A stretch of DNA of 64,000 bases from Dehalobacter sp. DCM (GCF_024972775.1 NZ_CP092282.1:3811525-3875524), one strand, 5' to 3'. Shown: positions 8,891 through 18,071, counted from the stretch's first letter. Notes: generated by a model not told the origin, from the letters alone. Numbers and translations are program-made.

Positions 8891-10042
8891 CTAAAAAGCT
8901 TTCTTAAGAATTCCGAGTGCTTGTTCTTCGTTAGCTTTTTTCGGTGAAGCGAATTGGAGCATTGGCTCAGATGCAACCAATTTGGCGATAGCCGGTAAAT
9001 CCGATTCCGCGATACCTGCTTCGCTCAGTGTCGTGGGCATGCCGACGGATTTCACAAAAGCTACAAAGCCGTCTTTCACTTTCTGGGCTAATTCGTTTGC
9101 TGAAAGATCTTTGGGCAGATCCAAACCAAGAATCTCGCCGATCCGACGGGTCTTTTCGGGAGTCGCGTCGCCTTGATAATCGAGCATCATGATGTCGCCT
9201 AATGCGCAACTGGTACCGTGGGTAATATGTTTAACAGCGCCTATGGATTGTGCTATACAATGGCCCATATGCGTAAATGCATCCGAAAACGCCATGCCGC
9301 CGAGCATAGCAGCGAAACTCAGCGCTTCCCTGGCTTGCAGATTTTGTGAATCTTTCAATACAACAGGCAAATTCTTAACGACGAGTTCCATACATTTTTC
9401 TGCATGCATATCGGAATACATGCCGGCAACGATACTGGTGTAAGCTTCTATGGCGTGCGTCAATGCATCCACGCCGGTTTGGGCTGTAATGCTTGCTGGG
9501 AGATTGAAGGTCAGGGACGGATCGATAATGGCCAGTTTGGCAACACTTGCTTCGCCGGCTACACCGATTTTTGCGTTATTCTTCATATCGGATATAACAG
9601 CAACAGCCGATACTTCACTGCCTGTACCGGCAGTCGTGGGAATGAGAATAGTCCCTTTTACCGGATTCAACCCCACACTGAGACCGAAATATTTGCTGAT
9701 CGGCGATGGATTGGTCAATAAAATATTCACGCATTTGGCCAAATCCATGGAGCTTCCGCCACCAATGGCGACAACACCGTCTACTTCAGCCTTTCTGGCA
9801 ATTTCGGCAGCTTCTTCAATTTGGTAATCCGGCGGATCAGGAATACAATCACCAAAGTCGACAAATTGAATGCCTGCCTCGCTTAAACTTGCCTGAACTT
9901 TATCCACGATCCCAACTGCTTTGACACCTTTGTCGAAAATACAGATGACCTTTTTCCATCCAAATTCCTTTGCCTTAGCACCGGTTTGGTTGACAGTCCC
10001 ATCCCCAAACAGAACTGATGTCTTGGAAGAAATAGTAAACAT
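8891..10042 (-). CDS. Iron-containing (type III) alcohol dehydrogenase
   Basis: 383 residues, the normal length for the family. The N-terminal Rossmann-like part carries the GGGSSMDLAK nucleotide loop. The C-terminal helical part carries the metal ligands in DALTHAIEAYTS, FTHMGHCIAQ and KHITHG. It should reduce an aldehyde or oxidise an alcohol with NAD(P)H in the cytoplasm. TAAGGAGGG precedes the ATG. It is the first gene of a two-gene unit with the aldehyde oxidoreductase, 11 bases downstream, which suggests joint aldehyde handling. A palindromic repeat lies 110 bases upstream, separating this unit from the CoA-transferase gene at 10310-11530. Confidence 0.93.
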   Translation of the reverse strand: MFTISSKTSVLFGDGTVNQTGAKAKEFGWKKVICIFDKGVKAVGIVDKVQASLSEAGIQFVDFGDCIPDPPDYQIEEAAEIARKAEVDGVVAIGGGSSMDLAKCVNILLTNPSPISKYFGLSVGLNPVKGTILIPTTAGTGSEVSAVAVISDMKNNAKIGVAGEASVAKLAIIDPSLTFNLPASITAQTGVDALTHAIEAYTSIVAGMYSDMHAEKCMELVVKNLPVVLKDSQNLQAREALSFAAMLGGMAFSDAFTHMGHCIAQSIGAVKHITHGTSCALGDIMMLDYQGDATPEKTRRIGEILGLDLPKDLSANELAQKVKDGFVAFVKSVGMPTTLSEAGIAESDLPAIAKLVASEPMLQFASPKKANEEQALGILKKAF

Positions 10043-10154
10043 AGTGCACCCTCCTTAACTTATCGAATTATTATCATCCAATAATACACATATCTCACCC
10101 AGTAGCTAGTAAACTATTCTCGAATTAGTTACTCAAATTGCTCCAGAGTAAGGA

Positions 10155-10251
10155 CGCGTGCACAATACCGGCGTCAAGCGGAGCACGGATTGCGAAGCGC
10201 GGCTCTTTGTGCCATGGAGGGCACAAGAGCCGAAAGTGGTATTGTGCATGC
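10155..10251. repeat. Palindromic interspersed repeat, copy E
   Basis: The compact form: arms GCGTGCACAATACC and GGTATTGTGCATGC, with the internal family module GTCAAGCGGAGCACGGATTG and the hairpin GGCTCTTGTGCC-type core around CCATGGAGGG. It lies between the fix-type operon and the alcohol dehydrogenase unit. Confidence 0.7.
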
Positions 10252-10309
10252 GGCCCAGCCCCATATACGAATATTTGCTAACGTATTTAAAGAATGGTGT
10301 ACTAGTATA

Positions 10310-11530
10310 CTATTTACCTTTTTTAATGACTTTTTTCTCATATAATTCTTGAATCTGCTCTTCAGTTAAGCCCAGATCGGATAATATTTCTTCATTATCC
10401 ATACCCATACCCGGCATTGGCCGCCATACTTTGCCCGGATGTTTTTTAAACTTCGGAACAACATTAAGTCCTCTGATTTTTTTGCCTTGCATGGTCTCCC
10501 ACTCGATAAATACATCACGTGCTAAATAATGCGGATGATTCACGATCATTTCATAATCCATAACCGTGCAGCAGGCAACGCCGGCAGCTGTCAATTCTTT
10601 TTCTGCTTCTTCCACGGTTTTCGTCGCGCAGTATTCTTCGAGTTTTTGATCCAGGATCGCCGCACCTTTGCTTCTTCCCTTCATAACATTTGGGCTGCCC
10701 GCGGGGAATTCCTCGGATCCGTACCCCAACCCTAAAAACTCGACAACATTCTTGACGCCGCCGCCGCCGGATACCGCGATAAACAGGTCTTTACCGTCTT
10801 TACAGGTGAATCCGCCCCAACCGGCCAGCATAGCGCTGCGGTTGCCTTCACGGGGGAATGTCATTCCCGGCACGTTCATATAATCGACCATATAACATTG
10901 GATACGCGCCATGGCTTCGAACTGAGCCAAGTCAATACTGTCACCCTCACCTGTGGTTTTGGCCTTATACAAAGCGGCCAAAGCCGAGCCCAAAGCGAAC
11001 AGGCCGGTAATATAGTCAGCAACCTGCGGCGCAGCAGGGATAGGCGGCCGATCCGGGAAGCCATTAATACTCATGAAGCCGCTAAACGCCTGTGCAATCG
11101 GGTCATAGGAGGGACGGCTCACATGTTCCGGAATACCGGTTTGGCCAAAACCCGAGACATGAACGATAACCAGAGCGGGATTCTGCTCCCATAACACTTC
11201 GTCGGTAAGTCCCCATTTGGCGTACTGACCGCCTTTGGATGATTCAACAAAGATATCCGCATCCTTGAGCATCTTCAAAAAAATTTCTCTTCCCTCGGGT
11301 GAAGGGATATTGAGTGAAACGGATTTTTGATTACGACGGTCCTGTTGTCCCAGCATACCCGGGCCTACCCGGGAAATATCCGGCATCAGAGGGCTCTCAA
11401 TCCAAGTGACATCCGCGCCATAATCCGCCATCATCATGACAGCAAACGGAGCGGCCATCGCCAATGCTGCACTGACGACTTTGACCCCTGACAAAGGTCC
11501 AAATTCCGGAACTACGGTTTTTCCAGCCAT
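10310..11530 (-). CDS. Class III CoA-transferase (CaiB/BaiF family), copy 1
   Basis: 406 residues, the usual family length. The N-terminal ADVTWIESP region and the central DLAQFEAMAR, whose Asp is the catalytic acyl-carrier residue of formyl-CoA transferase-type enzymes, are present. The C-terminal TVMDYEMIVNHPHYLARDVF segment is typical. It should move CoA between a product thioester and the incoming acid, so that activation costs no ATP. GGAGGGAATTAAT precedes the ATG. It is the last gene of the operon running from 17673. With copy 2 at the operon's start (16423-17673) it may serve a different acid or a two-subunit enzyme. Confidence 0.9.
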   Translation of the reverse strand: MAGKTVVPEFGPLSGVKVVSAALAMAAPFAVMMMADYGADVTWIESPLMPDISRVGPGMLGQQDRRNQKSVSLNIPSPEGREIFLKMLKDADIFVESSKGGQYAKWGLTDEVLWEQNPALVIVHVSGFGQTGIPEHVSRPSYDPIAQAFSGFMSINGFPDRPPIPAAPQVADYITGLFALGSALAALYKAKTTGEGDSIDLAQFEAMARIQCYMVDYMNVPGMTFPREGNRSAMLAGWGGFTCKDGKDLFIAVSGGGGVKNVVEFLGLGYGSEEFPAGSPNVMKGRSKGAAILDQKLEEYCATKTVEEAEKELTAAGVACCTVMDYEMIVNHPHYLARDVFIEWETMQGKKIRGLNVVPKFKKHPGKVWRPMPGMGMDNEEILSDLGLTEEQIQELYEKKVIKKGK

Positions 11531-11618
11531 ATTAATTCCCTCCTATTTCTTATAAATATGTTGTTTTCTTAGTTACTTATTACCAATTCGGAGTATGTCT
11601 AGCAGTTGTCTGCTTTTC

Positions 11619-11900
11619 TTATCCTTGTCTATAGATAATACCAAATCCACCTTGAGGGTATTTCCAGGAAAGCGCGTCCTTAGTGCACACTGCCAGACAG
11701 GTCCCACATTCTAGGCACCCTGCCCACTCTACGGTGATTTCGCCGTTTTGTTCGCTGTAAAGCTGGGCAGGACAAGCGAATAAACAATTCTTCTCACCGC
11801 ACGTCCTGCACTTTTCTTGATTAATAAGGATATGCGGTTCGCCCTCGTTAACTTCAAACTTATTTAAAGCGAGTTTATCTGCCATGGTCAACCGGATCAT
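11619..11900 (-). CDS. fixX: FixX ferredoxin-like protein
   Basis: 93 residues. The pattern ACPAQLYSEQNGEI, followed by the AGCLECGTCLAVC cluster and YPQGGFG near the end, matches FixX of nitrogen fixers and of the E. coli carnitine locus. It is a small ferredoxin that works with FixC as a membrane-side electron carrier. An extra CRTCGEKNC pair upstream suggests a second cluster. E. coli FixX lacks this pair. Its start overlaps the end of fixC by four bases, so the two are translationally coupled. Confidence 0.93.
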   Translation of the reverse strand: MIRLTMADKLALNKFEVNEGEPHILINQEKCRTCGEKNCLFACPAQLYSEQNGEITVEWAGCLECGTCLAVCTKDALSWKYPQGGFGIIYRQG

Positions 11901-13195
11901 AGGGCTTTCACTCCCTTCCAGCCGTCTTTGATCAGATCCAGCATGGAAATGCCGTTATCCTTCATCGACTTCACGGCCGTTTTCATCAGACGTTCTTTCG
12001 GCGTTAAATCATGGGTATAGATGTCTCCAAACAACTGATTAACCATGGATGCATATTTTTTATACAGTCTGTCACTTTCCATAAAGTCGGGTGCCTTGGC
12101 ATATAGCTTCAAATCTTTCATGACAAAGCTGTTTTCTAAATTCCGGCTGTAGGCACTCAGCGACGCGTCGGAATAATCGCCTTTCTTCTGGGCTTCAAGG
12201 ACAGCATCAGCTGCTGCGATTCCCGAACCGATTGCCAGATCCATCCCTCTGATCACCAGACCGCTATTAATGGTAAAGCCGGCTGCATCACCGACGATCA
12301 GGTATCCTTCACCATACAGCTTTGCCGGCACCATCTTAAAGCCGCCTTCACCGGTAAGGTGCGCGCCATACTCCACCATTTTCCCGTCCTTTACCAATGG
12401 TGCCACCATGGGGTGCTCCAGTAAATCATCCAAGGCATCCGCAGGCTTGACTTTCGCTTTGACCAGGTCATCCAGACGCATAACAACCCCAATGGACAGA
12501 CTATCCCGGTTGGTATAGAAGAATCCGCCGCCGGCAACGCCATACGTGGCTTGGCCTAAAATGGCGTAAGCAGCACCTTCCTGGCTGTTTAAGTGAAATC
12601 GTTCTTCAATTACTTCCGCGGGAAGTTCAATGAGCGCTTTCGCGCCAACGGCCAGATGGTCCAAGTGGATATTTCCGCGTAACCCCGCTTCTTTGGCTAA
12701 AAAAGAATTAATCCCGTCAGCCAAAATCACAACATCGGCCAACATTTCTTCATCGCCGGTGCTAACACCCACGATGCGGTTACCTTCTTTCAGTAACTTC
12801 TCGACTTTAATTCCTGTGACCATCATGACGCCGGCTTCTTCTGCCTTATCCGCCAGCCAACGGTCAAATTTCCCCCTCAACACCGTGACGGCATTATACG
12901 GCGTGGCGGCGAGGCTTTTGCTTTTGTATTCCAGATTAAAATAATCATCTTTGGTCATCAGGGTGGTGAGATAGTTTGTGATTGGCCTTTCGATCACCGC
13001 ATCTTCCCAGTATCCCGGTATGAGCTGATCCAAGACTCTGCTGTAAAGTACACCGCCGCTTAAGTTCTTGCTGCCGCAGTAGTCGCCTCTTTCGATCAAG
13101 ACAACCTCCGCGCCTTGCTCAGCCAACCTATATGCTGCGGCGAGACCTGCCGGTCCTCCGCCAACGACGATGGCCTGATATTTATCCGTACTCAT
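11897..13195 (-). CDS. fixC: FixC flavoprotein (electron-transfer-flavoprotein:quinone oxidoreductase type)
   Basis: 432 residues, against about 430 in E. coli FixC. FAD is bound at the N-terminus by VVGGGPAGLAAAYRLA, and the family block GGGFFYTNRDSLSIGVV lies near 220. The C-terminal helices are also conserved. FixC accepts electrons from the FixAB flavoprotein. In diazotrophs FixABCX bifurcates NADH electrons to quinone and ferredoxin or flavodoxin; here it may run in either sense with the CaiA-like enzyme. GAGGTGAAGAA precedes the ATG. A stable hairpin (13224-13258) separates it from fixB. Confidence 0.94.
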   Translation of the reverse strand: MSTDKYQAIVVGGGPAGLAAAYRLAEQGAEVVLIERGDYCGSKNLSGGVLYSRVLDQLIPGYWEDAVIERPITNYLTTLMTKDDYFNLEYKSKSLAATPYNAVTVLRGKFDRWLADKAEEAGVMMVTGIKVEKLLKEGNRIVGVSTGDEEMLADVVILADGINSFLAKEAGLRGNIHLDHLAVGAKALIELPAEVIEERFHLNSQEGAAYAILGQATYGVAGGGFFYTNRDSLSIGVVMRLDDLVKAKVKPADALDDLLEHPMVAPLVKDGKMVEYGAHLTGEGGFKMVPAKLYGEGYLIVGDAAGFTINSGLVIRGMDLAIGSGIAAADAVLEAQKKGDYSDASLSAYSRNLENSFVMKDLKLYAKAPDFMESDRLYKKYASMVNQLFGDIYTHDLTPKERLMKTAVKSMKDNGISMLDLIKDGWKGVKAL

Positions 13196-13223
13196 TTCTT
13201 CACCTCAATTATTCTGGAAAAGG

Positions 13224-13258
13224 AGATCTATCAAAAAGAAATCTCTTCTGATAGATCT
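13224..13258. other. Intercistronic hairpin between fixB and fixC
   Basis: A perfect 10-base stem, AGATCTATCA / TGATAGATCT, with a 15-base loop and no T-run. It is probably an mRNA-stability or processing element, not a terminator. The arms can be read directly; the role is inferred. Confidence 0.55.
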
Positions 13259-13272
13259 GCCTCTATAGCTGC

Positions 13273-14211
13273 TTATTTTTTCAGCACCTCGATTAAAGCC
13301 GGGATGGCTTTATAAAGATCACCGACGATACCGTAATCTGCTTGTTGGAAAATCGGAGCTGCTTTATCTTTATTAATGGCAACAATGGTTTTGGCCTGGT
13401 TGCAGCCGACCATATGCTGGATCTGACCGGATATTCCGATCCCAATATAAAGATCCGGTTTAAACATGACGCCGGAGACACCAATGTAGCGTTCTCTGGG
13501 CAGCCAGTCGACACCTTCTGCCAGCGGCCGTGAGCAGCCGATTTCGGCGCCGAGAAGTCCGGCCAACTCTTCGATCATCTTAAGGTCTTCTTTATTGGCA
13601 ATACCACGACCGACAGCAACAACGCGTTTCGCTGCAGCCAGGTTGACCGACTCGCCGACTTTCGGGCGTTTTTCGACACAGGTAATGGCGGAACCAGCCG
13701 CTGCAGCAACGTCTTCAATTGTTCCCTGACGTCCGCTGTCCTCCGGCAGTTTCTCAAAAACACCAGGTCCTACCGTGGCAATGGTCAGATCAGCAGCGCT
13801 TGACTCCGTCCGAACGGCCGCCCCCCCGTAAACCATGCGTTTCGCCTGGAGGCCGTTGTCCGTTGCGCTGAATTCCATGACATCCATCAAAGCAGAAGTT
13901 CCCAAGCGGGCGGCGAGACGGCCAGCCATCAATTTACACCGTTTCGTGGTGCCTAATAATACGACATCGGGTTTTTGGGTCTGAATCAGATCAAAAATGG
14001 CGGCAAAATAATCCTCGATCAATTTGCCGTCCTGTTTATCCCCTAACCAATAGACTTGGTCTGCTCCTCCGGCGATAACTTGCTCTGCATCGGTGCGGGG
14101 CGCTATAACCAACGCGGTGACTTTATCACCCAACGTACGGCCTCCTGCACATAATTCCAGTATCGCGTCCTTTTTATCTGCAAATACCCATATATTTTTC
14201 ATTCCAGCCAT
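13273..14211 (-). CDS. fixB: FixB, electron-transfer flavoprotein alpha subunit
   Basis: 312 residues, matching E. coli FixB (313). The C-terminal FAD domain is recognisable by VAVGRGIANKEDL, LPRERYIGVSG and the YIGIGISGQIQHMVG segment. With FixA it forms an ETF heterodimer taking electrons to or from the CaiA-like dehydrogenase. I chose ATG 14211 because AAAGGAGGCAAATTC precedes it; an in-frame extension to 14289 overlaps the end of fixA and has no ribosome-binding signal. The gap to fixA is 16 bases. Confidence 0.94.
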   Translation of the reverse strand: MAGMKNIWVFADKKDAILELCAGGRTLGDKVTALVIAPRTDAEQVIAGGADQVYWLGDKQDGKLIEDYFAAIFDLIQTQKPDVVLLGTTKRCKLMAGRLAARLGTSALMDVMEFSATDNGLQAKRMVYGGAAVRTESSAADLTIATVGPGVFEKLPEDSGRQGTIEDVAAAAGSAITCVEKRPKVGESVNLAAAKRVVAVGRGIANKEDLKMIEELAGLLGAEIGCSRPLAEGVDWLPRERYIGVSGVMFKPDLYIGIGISGQIQHMVGCNQAKTIVAINKDKAAPIFQQADYGIVGDLYKAIPALIEVLKK

Positions 14212-14227
14212 GAATTTGCCTCCTTTC

Positions 14228-14995
14228 TTATAGCTCTTTACGCAGATTCTCATAGAGTTTTTGGATAACCTCTTCAGAATCGCCTTCAAATAGGATTCGT
14301 TTACGGTCCGCCTGCTCCGGCGCTAATGTACTGTCAATCTTGGTCGCACTGCCCTTGCCGGCAAGGTCAAGATCAGCAAGACCCCACTGGGTGACCGGTT
14401 TTTTGCCCGCAGCCAGGATTTCTTTCATACTGGGAATACGCGGCAGGTTAATGTCTGTTGTTACGGAGATAACCGCAGGCAACGGGATCTGGAGAACTTC
14501 CACTTCATCCTCTAGTGTCCGCTCCACCAAAAGTTTACCGTCTTGAACTGTTATTTTGCTTACCGCATTGATCACCGGGTAACCGAGCAGCTCACCGAGC
14601 TGAACCCCTACTTGCTGGGTATAAAGATCGGAAGACCCTTCACCGCAAAGCACTAAATCGACATCGCCAATTTTGTTTACCGCAGCAGCTAACGTACTGG
14701 CTGTCTGGAATGCATCGGCATTGTCCAACGCATCATCCGCAATAATGAAAAGATCCTGCGGTCCTCTGGAGAGAATTCCTTTCTTTAATTTGGAATTCTC
14801 CAACTGTTTGGTACCGGCGCTGAGAGCGGTAAGTGATCCCCCGTTAGTTTCACTTAATTGCATACCGGCTTCCACTGCACACAGATCATATTGCCCGATT
14901 TTCCATTCGGCTCTTTCCCAGTTAAGTGTACGGTCGGGACGGATGATAAGGTCTTGTTCTTCGGGAACTATTTTGTAACAAGCTACAATTTTCAA
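14228..14995 (-). CDS. fixA: FixA, electron-transfer flavoprotein beta subunit
   Basis: 255 residues. It begins KIVACYKIVPEEQDLI, closely following E. coli FixA, and shares LSRGPQDL, CGEGSSDLYTQQVG and the TTDINLPRIPSMKEIL block that binds AMP or the second flavin. I chose TTG 14995 because GAGAGG lies 8 bases upstream and because this start matches known FixA N-termini. The GTG at 15004 overlaps the ribosome-binding site. FixAB pass electrons between the acyl-CoA dehydrogenase and FixCX. Confidence 0.94.
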   Translation of the reverse strand: MKIVACYKIVPEEQDLIIRPDRTLNWERAEWKIGQYDLCAVEAGMQLSETNGGSLTALSAGTKQLENSKLKKGILSRGPQDLFIIADDALDNADAFQTASTLAAAVNKIGDVDLVLCGEGSSDLYTQQVGVQLGELLGYPVINAVSKITVQDGKLLVERTLEDEVEVLQIPLPAVISVTTDINLPRIPSMKEILAAGKKPVTQWGLADLDLAGKGSATKIDSTLAPEQADRKRILFEGDSEEVIQKLYENLRKEL

Positions 14996-15093
14996 ATTCT
15001 TCACCTCTCGTCAGGATTATTAATCAGGTTATTAATCTGGTTATAAATTATGAGTAAGGCCATCGGTATCATCACCTACTAAAAGTACCGTGG

Positions 15094-15126
15094 GAGAAAC
15101 CGGCCTGCTAATAAGGCCGGTTTCTC
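15094..15126. other. Intercistronic hairpin between the CaiA-like gene and fixA
   Basis: A perfect 12-base stem, GAGAAACCGGCC / GGCCGGTTTCTC, with a 9-base loop. No T-run follows on the minus strand, so readthrough is expected. It probably tunes the ratio of upstream to downstream message. Confidence 0.6.
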
Positions 15127-15158
15127 GTCGCATGGAGTTCTTTGTGAAGGTCGTTATC

Positions 15159-16304
15159 CTATTTACTGTATTCTTTTAAAATGGCACGGCCGGCAATATG
15201 AACCATAATCTGGTCTGTTCCGCCCGCGATTCTCTGGGAGCGAAGGTCTCTCCAGATCCGGGATACTCTGTGGTCCGTTGTGTATCCGATCCCGCCCAGA
15301 ATCTGCATCGCATCGTCGGCGATTTCAAAAGCGGATTGAGCACAATACAGTTTCGTCAGTGCGGAAGAAGTTTTAACGGAGATGTTGTTGTCTTTCTGCC
15401 ACGCTGTTTTGTAAACCATGTTCTTCATGTTTTCAATTTTAATTGCCATATAGGTCAGTTTTTCCTGGATCAGCTGGAAGGAGCCGATAGGTTTGCCGAA
15501 CTGTACTCTCTGGTTGGCATAGCGAGCAGCATCTGCAAAAGCGCATTGCGCAGCGCCGAGACAACCGGCAGACAGCATGAGGCGTTCAATTTCGAAGTTC
15601 TTCATCAGCTGAATAAAGCCCTTGCCTTCTTCACCTACAAGATCTTTTTCCTCGACCACAACGTTGTCTAAATAAACTTCGCAGGTCGGAACCATATTCA
15701 TACCGAGTTTGTGCAGAGGTTCGATCGTAATGCCCGGGCTGTTCGCCGGAACAAACCACATGCTGAAGGTCTTATTCGGATCGGTGGTATCGGCATTTCT
15801 GGCCATACACAGAATATACGGTGATTGGCTGGCACCGGTGATAAAGGTTTTATGGCCATTGATAATGACCTTGCCGTCTTTGCGCGTGTAGGAAGTCTGT
15901 AAAGAACTGCTGTCGGATCCGGCTTGGGGTTCGGTAAATCCTAAGCTGAAGGACAATTCACCTTTTTTGGCATATTCCATCGTGATGGCTTTCTGTTCGT
16001 CATTGCCGAAAGTAAGCATGTCGTCGATACCAAGCGCATTACCGTAAAGGTAGGTGGGAACGCCCTGCTTCGCGATCTCCTCGGCGACCAGCATCAGGGT
16101 AAGAATATCGACTTCCGTGCCGCCGTATTCTTCCGGTACGCCAAGCATACCAAAACCGTTATCTGTCAGTGCCTGAATAAAGCTGCTGGGATAGGTGTGG
16201 TTTTCATCATGCTGTTTGATATACTCTTCGGGAGCTTCCCTGGCAACTAACTCGCGCAGGCTTTCCAATAATAATTCTTGTTCTTCGGAAATTCTAAAAT
16301 CCAT
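15159..16304 (-). CDS. CaiA-like acyl-CoA dehydrogenase (enoyl-CoA reductase)
   Basis: 381 residues, against 380 in E. coli CaiA. Shared blocks include the MDF..EQEL start, the flavin-binding TEPQAGSD, and RYANQRVQFG followed by FQLIQEKLTYMAIK and MKNMVY. The cluster with fixABCX and CaiB-like transferases makes a reductive role likely: saturation of an enoyl-CoA with electrons from the Fix proteins, as in crotonobetaine reduction. The true substrate is unknown. Caffeyl-CoA- or cinnamoyl-CoA-like substrates are alternatives, given the aromatic-type genes elsewhere in the window. ATG 16304 follows GGAGGGTATAACA; the upstream ATG at 16319 overlaps that signal. Confidence 0.92.
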   Translation of the reverse strand: MDFRISEEQELLLESLRELVAREAPEEYIKQHDENHTYPSSFIQALTDNGFGMLGVPEEYGGTEVDILTLMLVAEEIAKQGVPTYLYGNALGIDDMLTFGNDEQKAITMEYAKKGELSFSLGFTEPQAGSDSSSLQTSYTRKDGKVIINGHKTFITGASQSPYILCMARNADTTDPNKTFSMWFVPANSPGITIEPLHKLGMNMVPTCEVYLDNVVVEEKDLVGEEGKGFIQLMKNFEIERLMLSAGCLGAAQCAFADAARYANQRVQFGKPIGSFQLIQEKLTYMAIKIENMKNMVYKTAWQKDNNISVKTSSALTKLYCAQSAFEIADDAMQILGGIGYTTDHRVSRIWRDLRSQRIAGGTDQIMVHIAGRAILKEYSK

Positions 16305-16365
16305 TGTTATACCCTCCATTTTGCTTAATTAAAATATAATAACTTTCAACCAACTGATTTATCAT

Positions 16366-16398
16366 TTCAAGTTAGAAAGAATGACCTTTCAACTTGAA
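16366..16398. other. Intercistronic hairpin between CoA-transferase copy 2 and the CaiA-like gene
   Basis: The arms TTCAAGTT-AGAAAG and CTTTC-AACTTGAA pair with a small bulge. No T-run follows. It is the third such structure in this operon (others at 13224-13258 and 15094-15126). Confidence 0.5.
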
Positions 16399-16422
16399 CG
16401 TTCCCCTTGACCATGCTCATAA

Positions 16423-17673
16423 TCAAATAATTTTGTCCGCGTGGAGTCCGGCAATTTTCTCATCGGAGAATCCGAGTATTGTCCTCAGAATATTTTCCGT
16501 GTCTTGACCCAGCTTTGGGCCACCGCGCCATACTTTCCCCGGATTGTTTTTCATTTTTGGAATAACATCAAAGCTGGTGACTTCTTTACCGGAGTTATCA
16601 TCGATATAGGTTACAAAATTATCTCTGGACAGAAAATGCGGATGGGTCAGACAATCAGCCACCGTATTGACGACGGCAGCCGGGGTTTTGGTCTTATTAT
16701 AGAGATCCTCTACTTCCTGCGCGGTGTGGCTCCTCATCCACTCATCAATTTTGGCTGCAAGTTCTTTGCCTTTGGGTGATTGGGTTGCGGTATAGCTCGC
16801 ACCACAGGATATAAAATCAAAATAATCCGTATCCAGCCCCATGACTTTGAGCGCCCGATAATACGTGGACGGTCCGACAGTACCTACAGCAACATATCGG
16901 CCGTCTCCTGCCTGATAGACACCATATGGCTGAGAATCGGAACGCGTACCGGTTCTTGGCGGCAGTCTTTTGGAATACTGATATTCCACAAATTCTCTGT
17001 TCATGATGTAGGATGCCGCTTCATACTGTGCCAGATCGACGATCTCGCCTTTTCCGGTTTTTAGTCGCCGGATATACGCGGACAGGGCCCCGAAAACAGC
17101 GTAATAGGATGTTAAATAATCATCCAGCATGGGTTTACCCGGTGAGAAGTCGCCGCCGTCAACACCGGTAAGGGACAGATAACCGCTAAATGCTTGCCCG
17201 ATGATATCAAACGAGGGACGATCGCAGACTTCGGGAATTCCGCCAAATTCTTTCTTGCCATACCCGCTGACATGGACAATAACGATCTGCGGATTCGCTT
17301 CCATGATCATCTCGTCATTGATCCCCAATTTTTCCAGCCAGACCAGGCTCTCCACCCAAATGTCAGACTGCCTAATCAGTCCTAAGAATATTTCCTTGGA
17401 TTTTTCATTATTCATATCCAGTTCCAAGGTCATGCTCAAGCGGTTTCTCGCTTGGGCAGCCCAGAAGGAATTGACACCAAATTCCCCGGGGACAGCACGC
17501 GCCGTATCGCCCACACCCGGCCGCTCTAAATGGATGACTTCGGCGCCCATTTCAGCCATCAACCCGGCTGCATAGGGTGCAGCGATAATGTTACCGCTGG
17601 ATAATACCCGTACCCCGCTTAGAGTCCCAAATTCAGGGATCAGTGACGCACTGCGTACACTTTCTGTAGACAT
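16423..17673 (-). CDS. Class III CoA-transferase (CaiB/BaiF family), copy 2
   Basis: 416 residues. The same fold signatures as copy 1 are present: GAEVIHLERPGVGDTAR near 50, the catalytic Asp in DLAQYEAASY, and a C-terminal CLTHPHFLSRDNF block. The two copies clearly differ in sequence, so they are not a recent duplication. It is the promoter-proximal gene of the operon and probably activates the primary acid substrate by CoA transfer from a pathway product. GGAAGGTGAATTA precedes the ATG. A sigma-54 promoter lies 64 bases upstream. Confidence 0.9.
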   Translation of the reverse strand: MSTESVRSASLIPEFGTLSGVRVLSSGNIIAAPYAAGLMAEMGAEVIHLERPGVGDTARAVPGEFGVNSFWAAQARNRLSMTLELDMNNEKSKEIFLGLIRQSDIWVESLVWLEKLGINDEMIMEANPQIVIVHVSGYGKKEFGGIPEVCDRPSFDIIGQAFSGYLSLTGVDGGDFSPGKPMLDDYLTSYYAVFGALSAYIRRLKTGKGEIVDLAQYEAASYIMNREFVEYQYSKRLPPRTGTRSDSQPYGVYQAGDGRYVAVGTVGPSTYYRALKVMGLDTDYFDFISCGASYTATQSPKGKELAAKIDEWMRSHTAQEVEDLYNKTKTPAAVVNTVADCLTHPHFLSRDNFVTYIDDNSGKEVTSFDVIPKMKNNPGKVWRGGPKLGQDTENILRTILGFSDEKIAGLHADKII

Positions 17674-17736
17674 TAATTCACCTTCCTTATAGTCACTCTG
17701 AATAAGTTATTTGTATCACTACATTAATAGATAAAT

Positions 17737-17752
17737 AGCAAAAATCGTGCCA
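17737..17752 (-). promoter_or_regulatory. Sigma-54 promoter of the CoA-transferase/fix operon
   Basis: Minus strand TGGCAC-GATTT-TTGCT matches the -24/-12 consensus exactly, 64 bases before the ATG at 17673. Two near-direct repeats at 17801-17821 (ATTGCTTCTC, ATTGCTTTCTC) lie 50-70 bases further upstream and are candidate activator sites. Confidence 0.88.
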
Positions 17753-17931
17753 GGCTTTTTTTTTAGCTGAGAACCATTAAAATTAACCCTTTACGGGCTC
17801 ATTGCTTCTCATTGCTTTCTCACGATTCTTAAAACTGCGTCTTTTTTACCAAATATGATAGATGGCCGAAGCGAATTCGCAAGGAAGTGCGATAAAAGAT
17901 AAAACGGACAAACGTTATCTAAGGGATAAAA

Positions 17932-17972
17932 AAACCGGTAAGGAAATACCATTAGGCTCCCTTTACCGGTTT
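17932..17972 (-). terminator. Terminator (also readable on the other strand)
   Basis: The stem AAACCGGTAA / TTACCGGTTT is followed on the minus strand by seven T and on the plus strand by a T-rich GCATTTTT. It should end transcription from the hydrolase gene 18395-19300 and insulate the sigma-54 operon. Confidence 0.75.
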
Positions 17973-18071
17973 GCATTTTTCTTGCTATTATTTGCTTCTT
18001 TATTTAACGTACGTAATACTAGTACATTGTATTCTAAATAACTAGGCAAACAAATACGTAAGCTTTATTCT

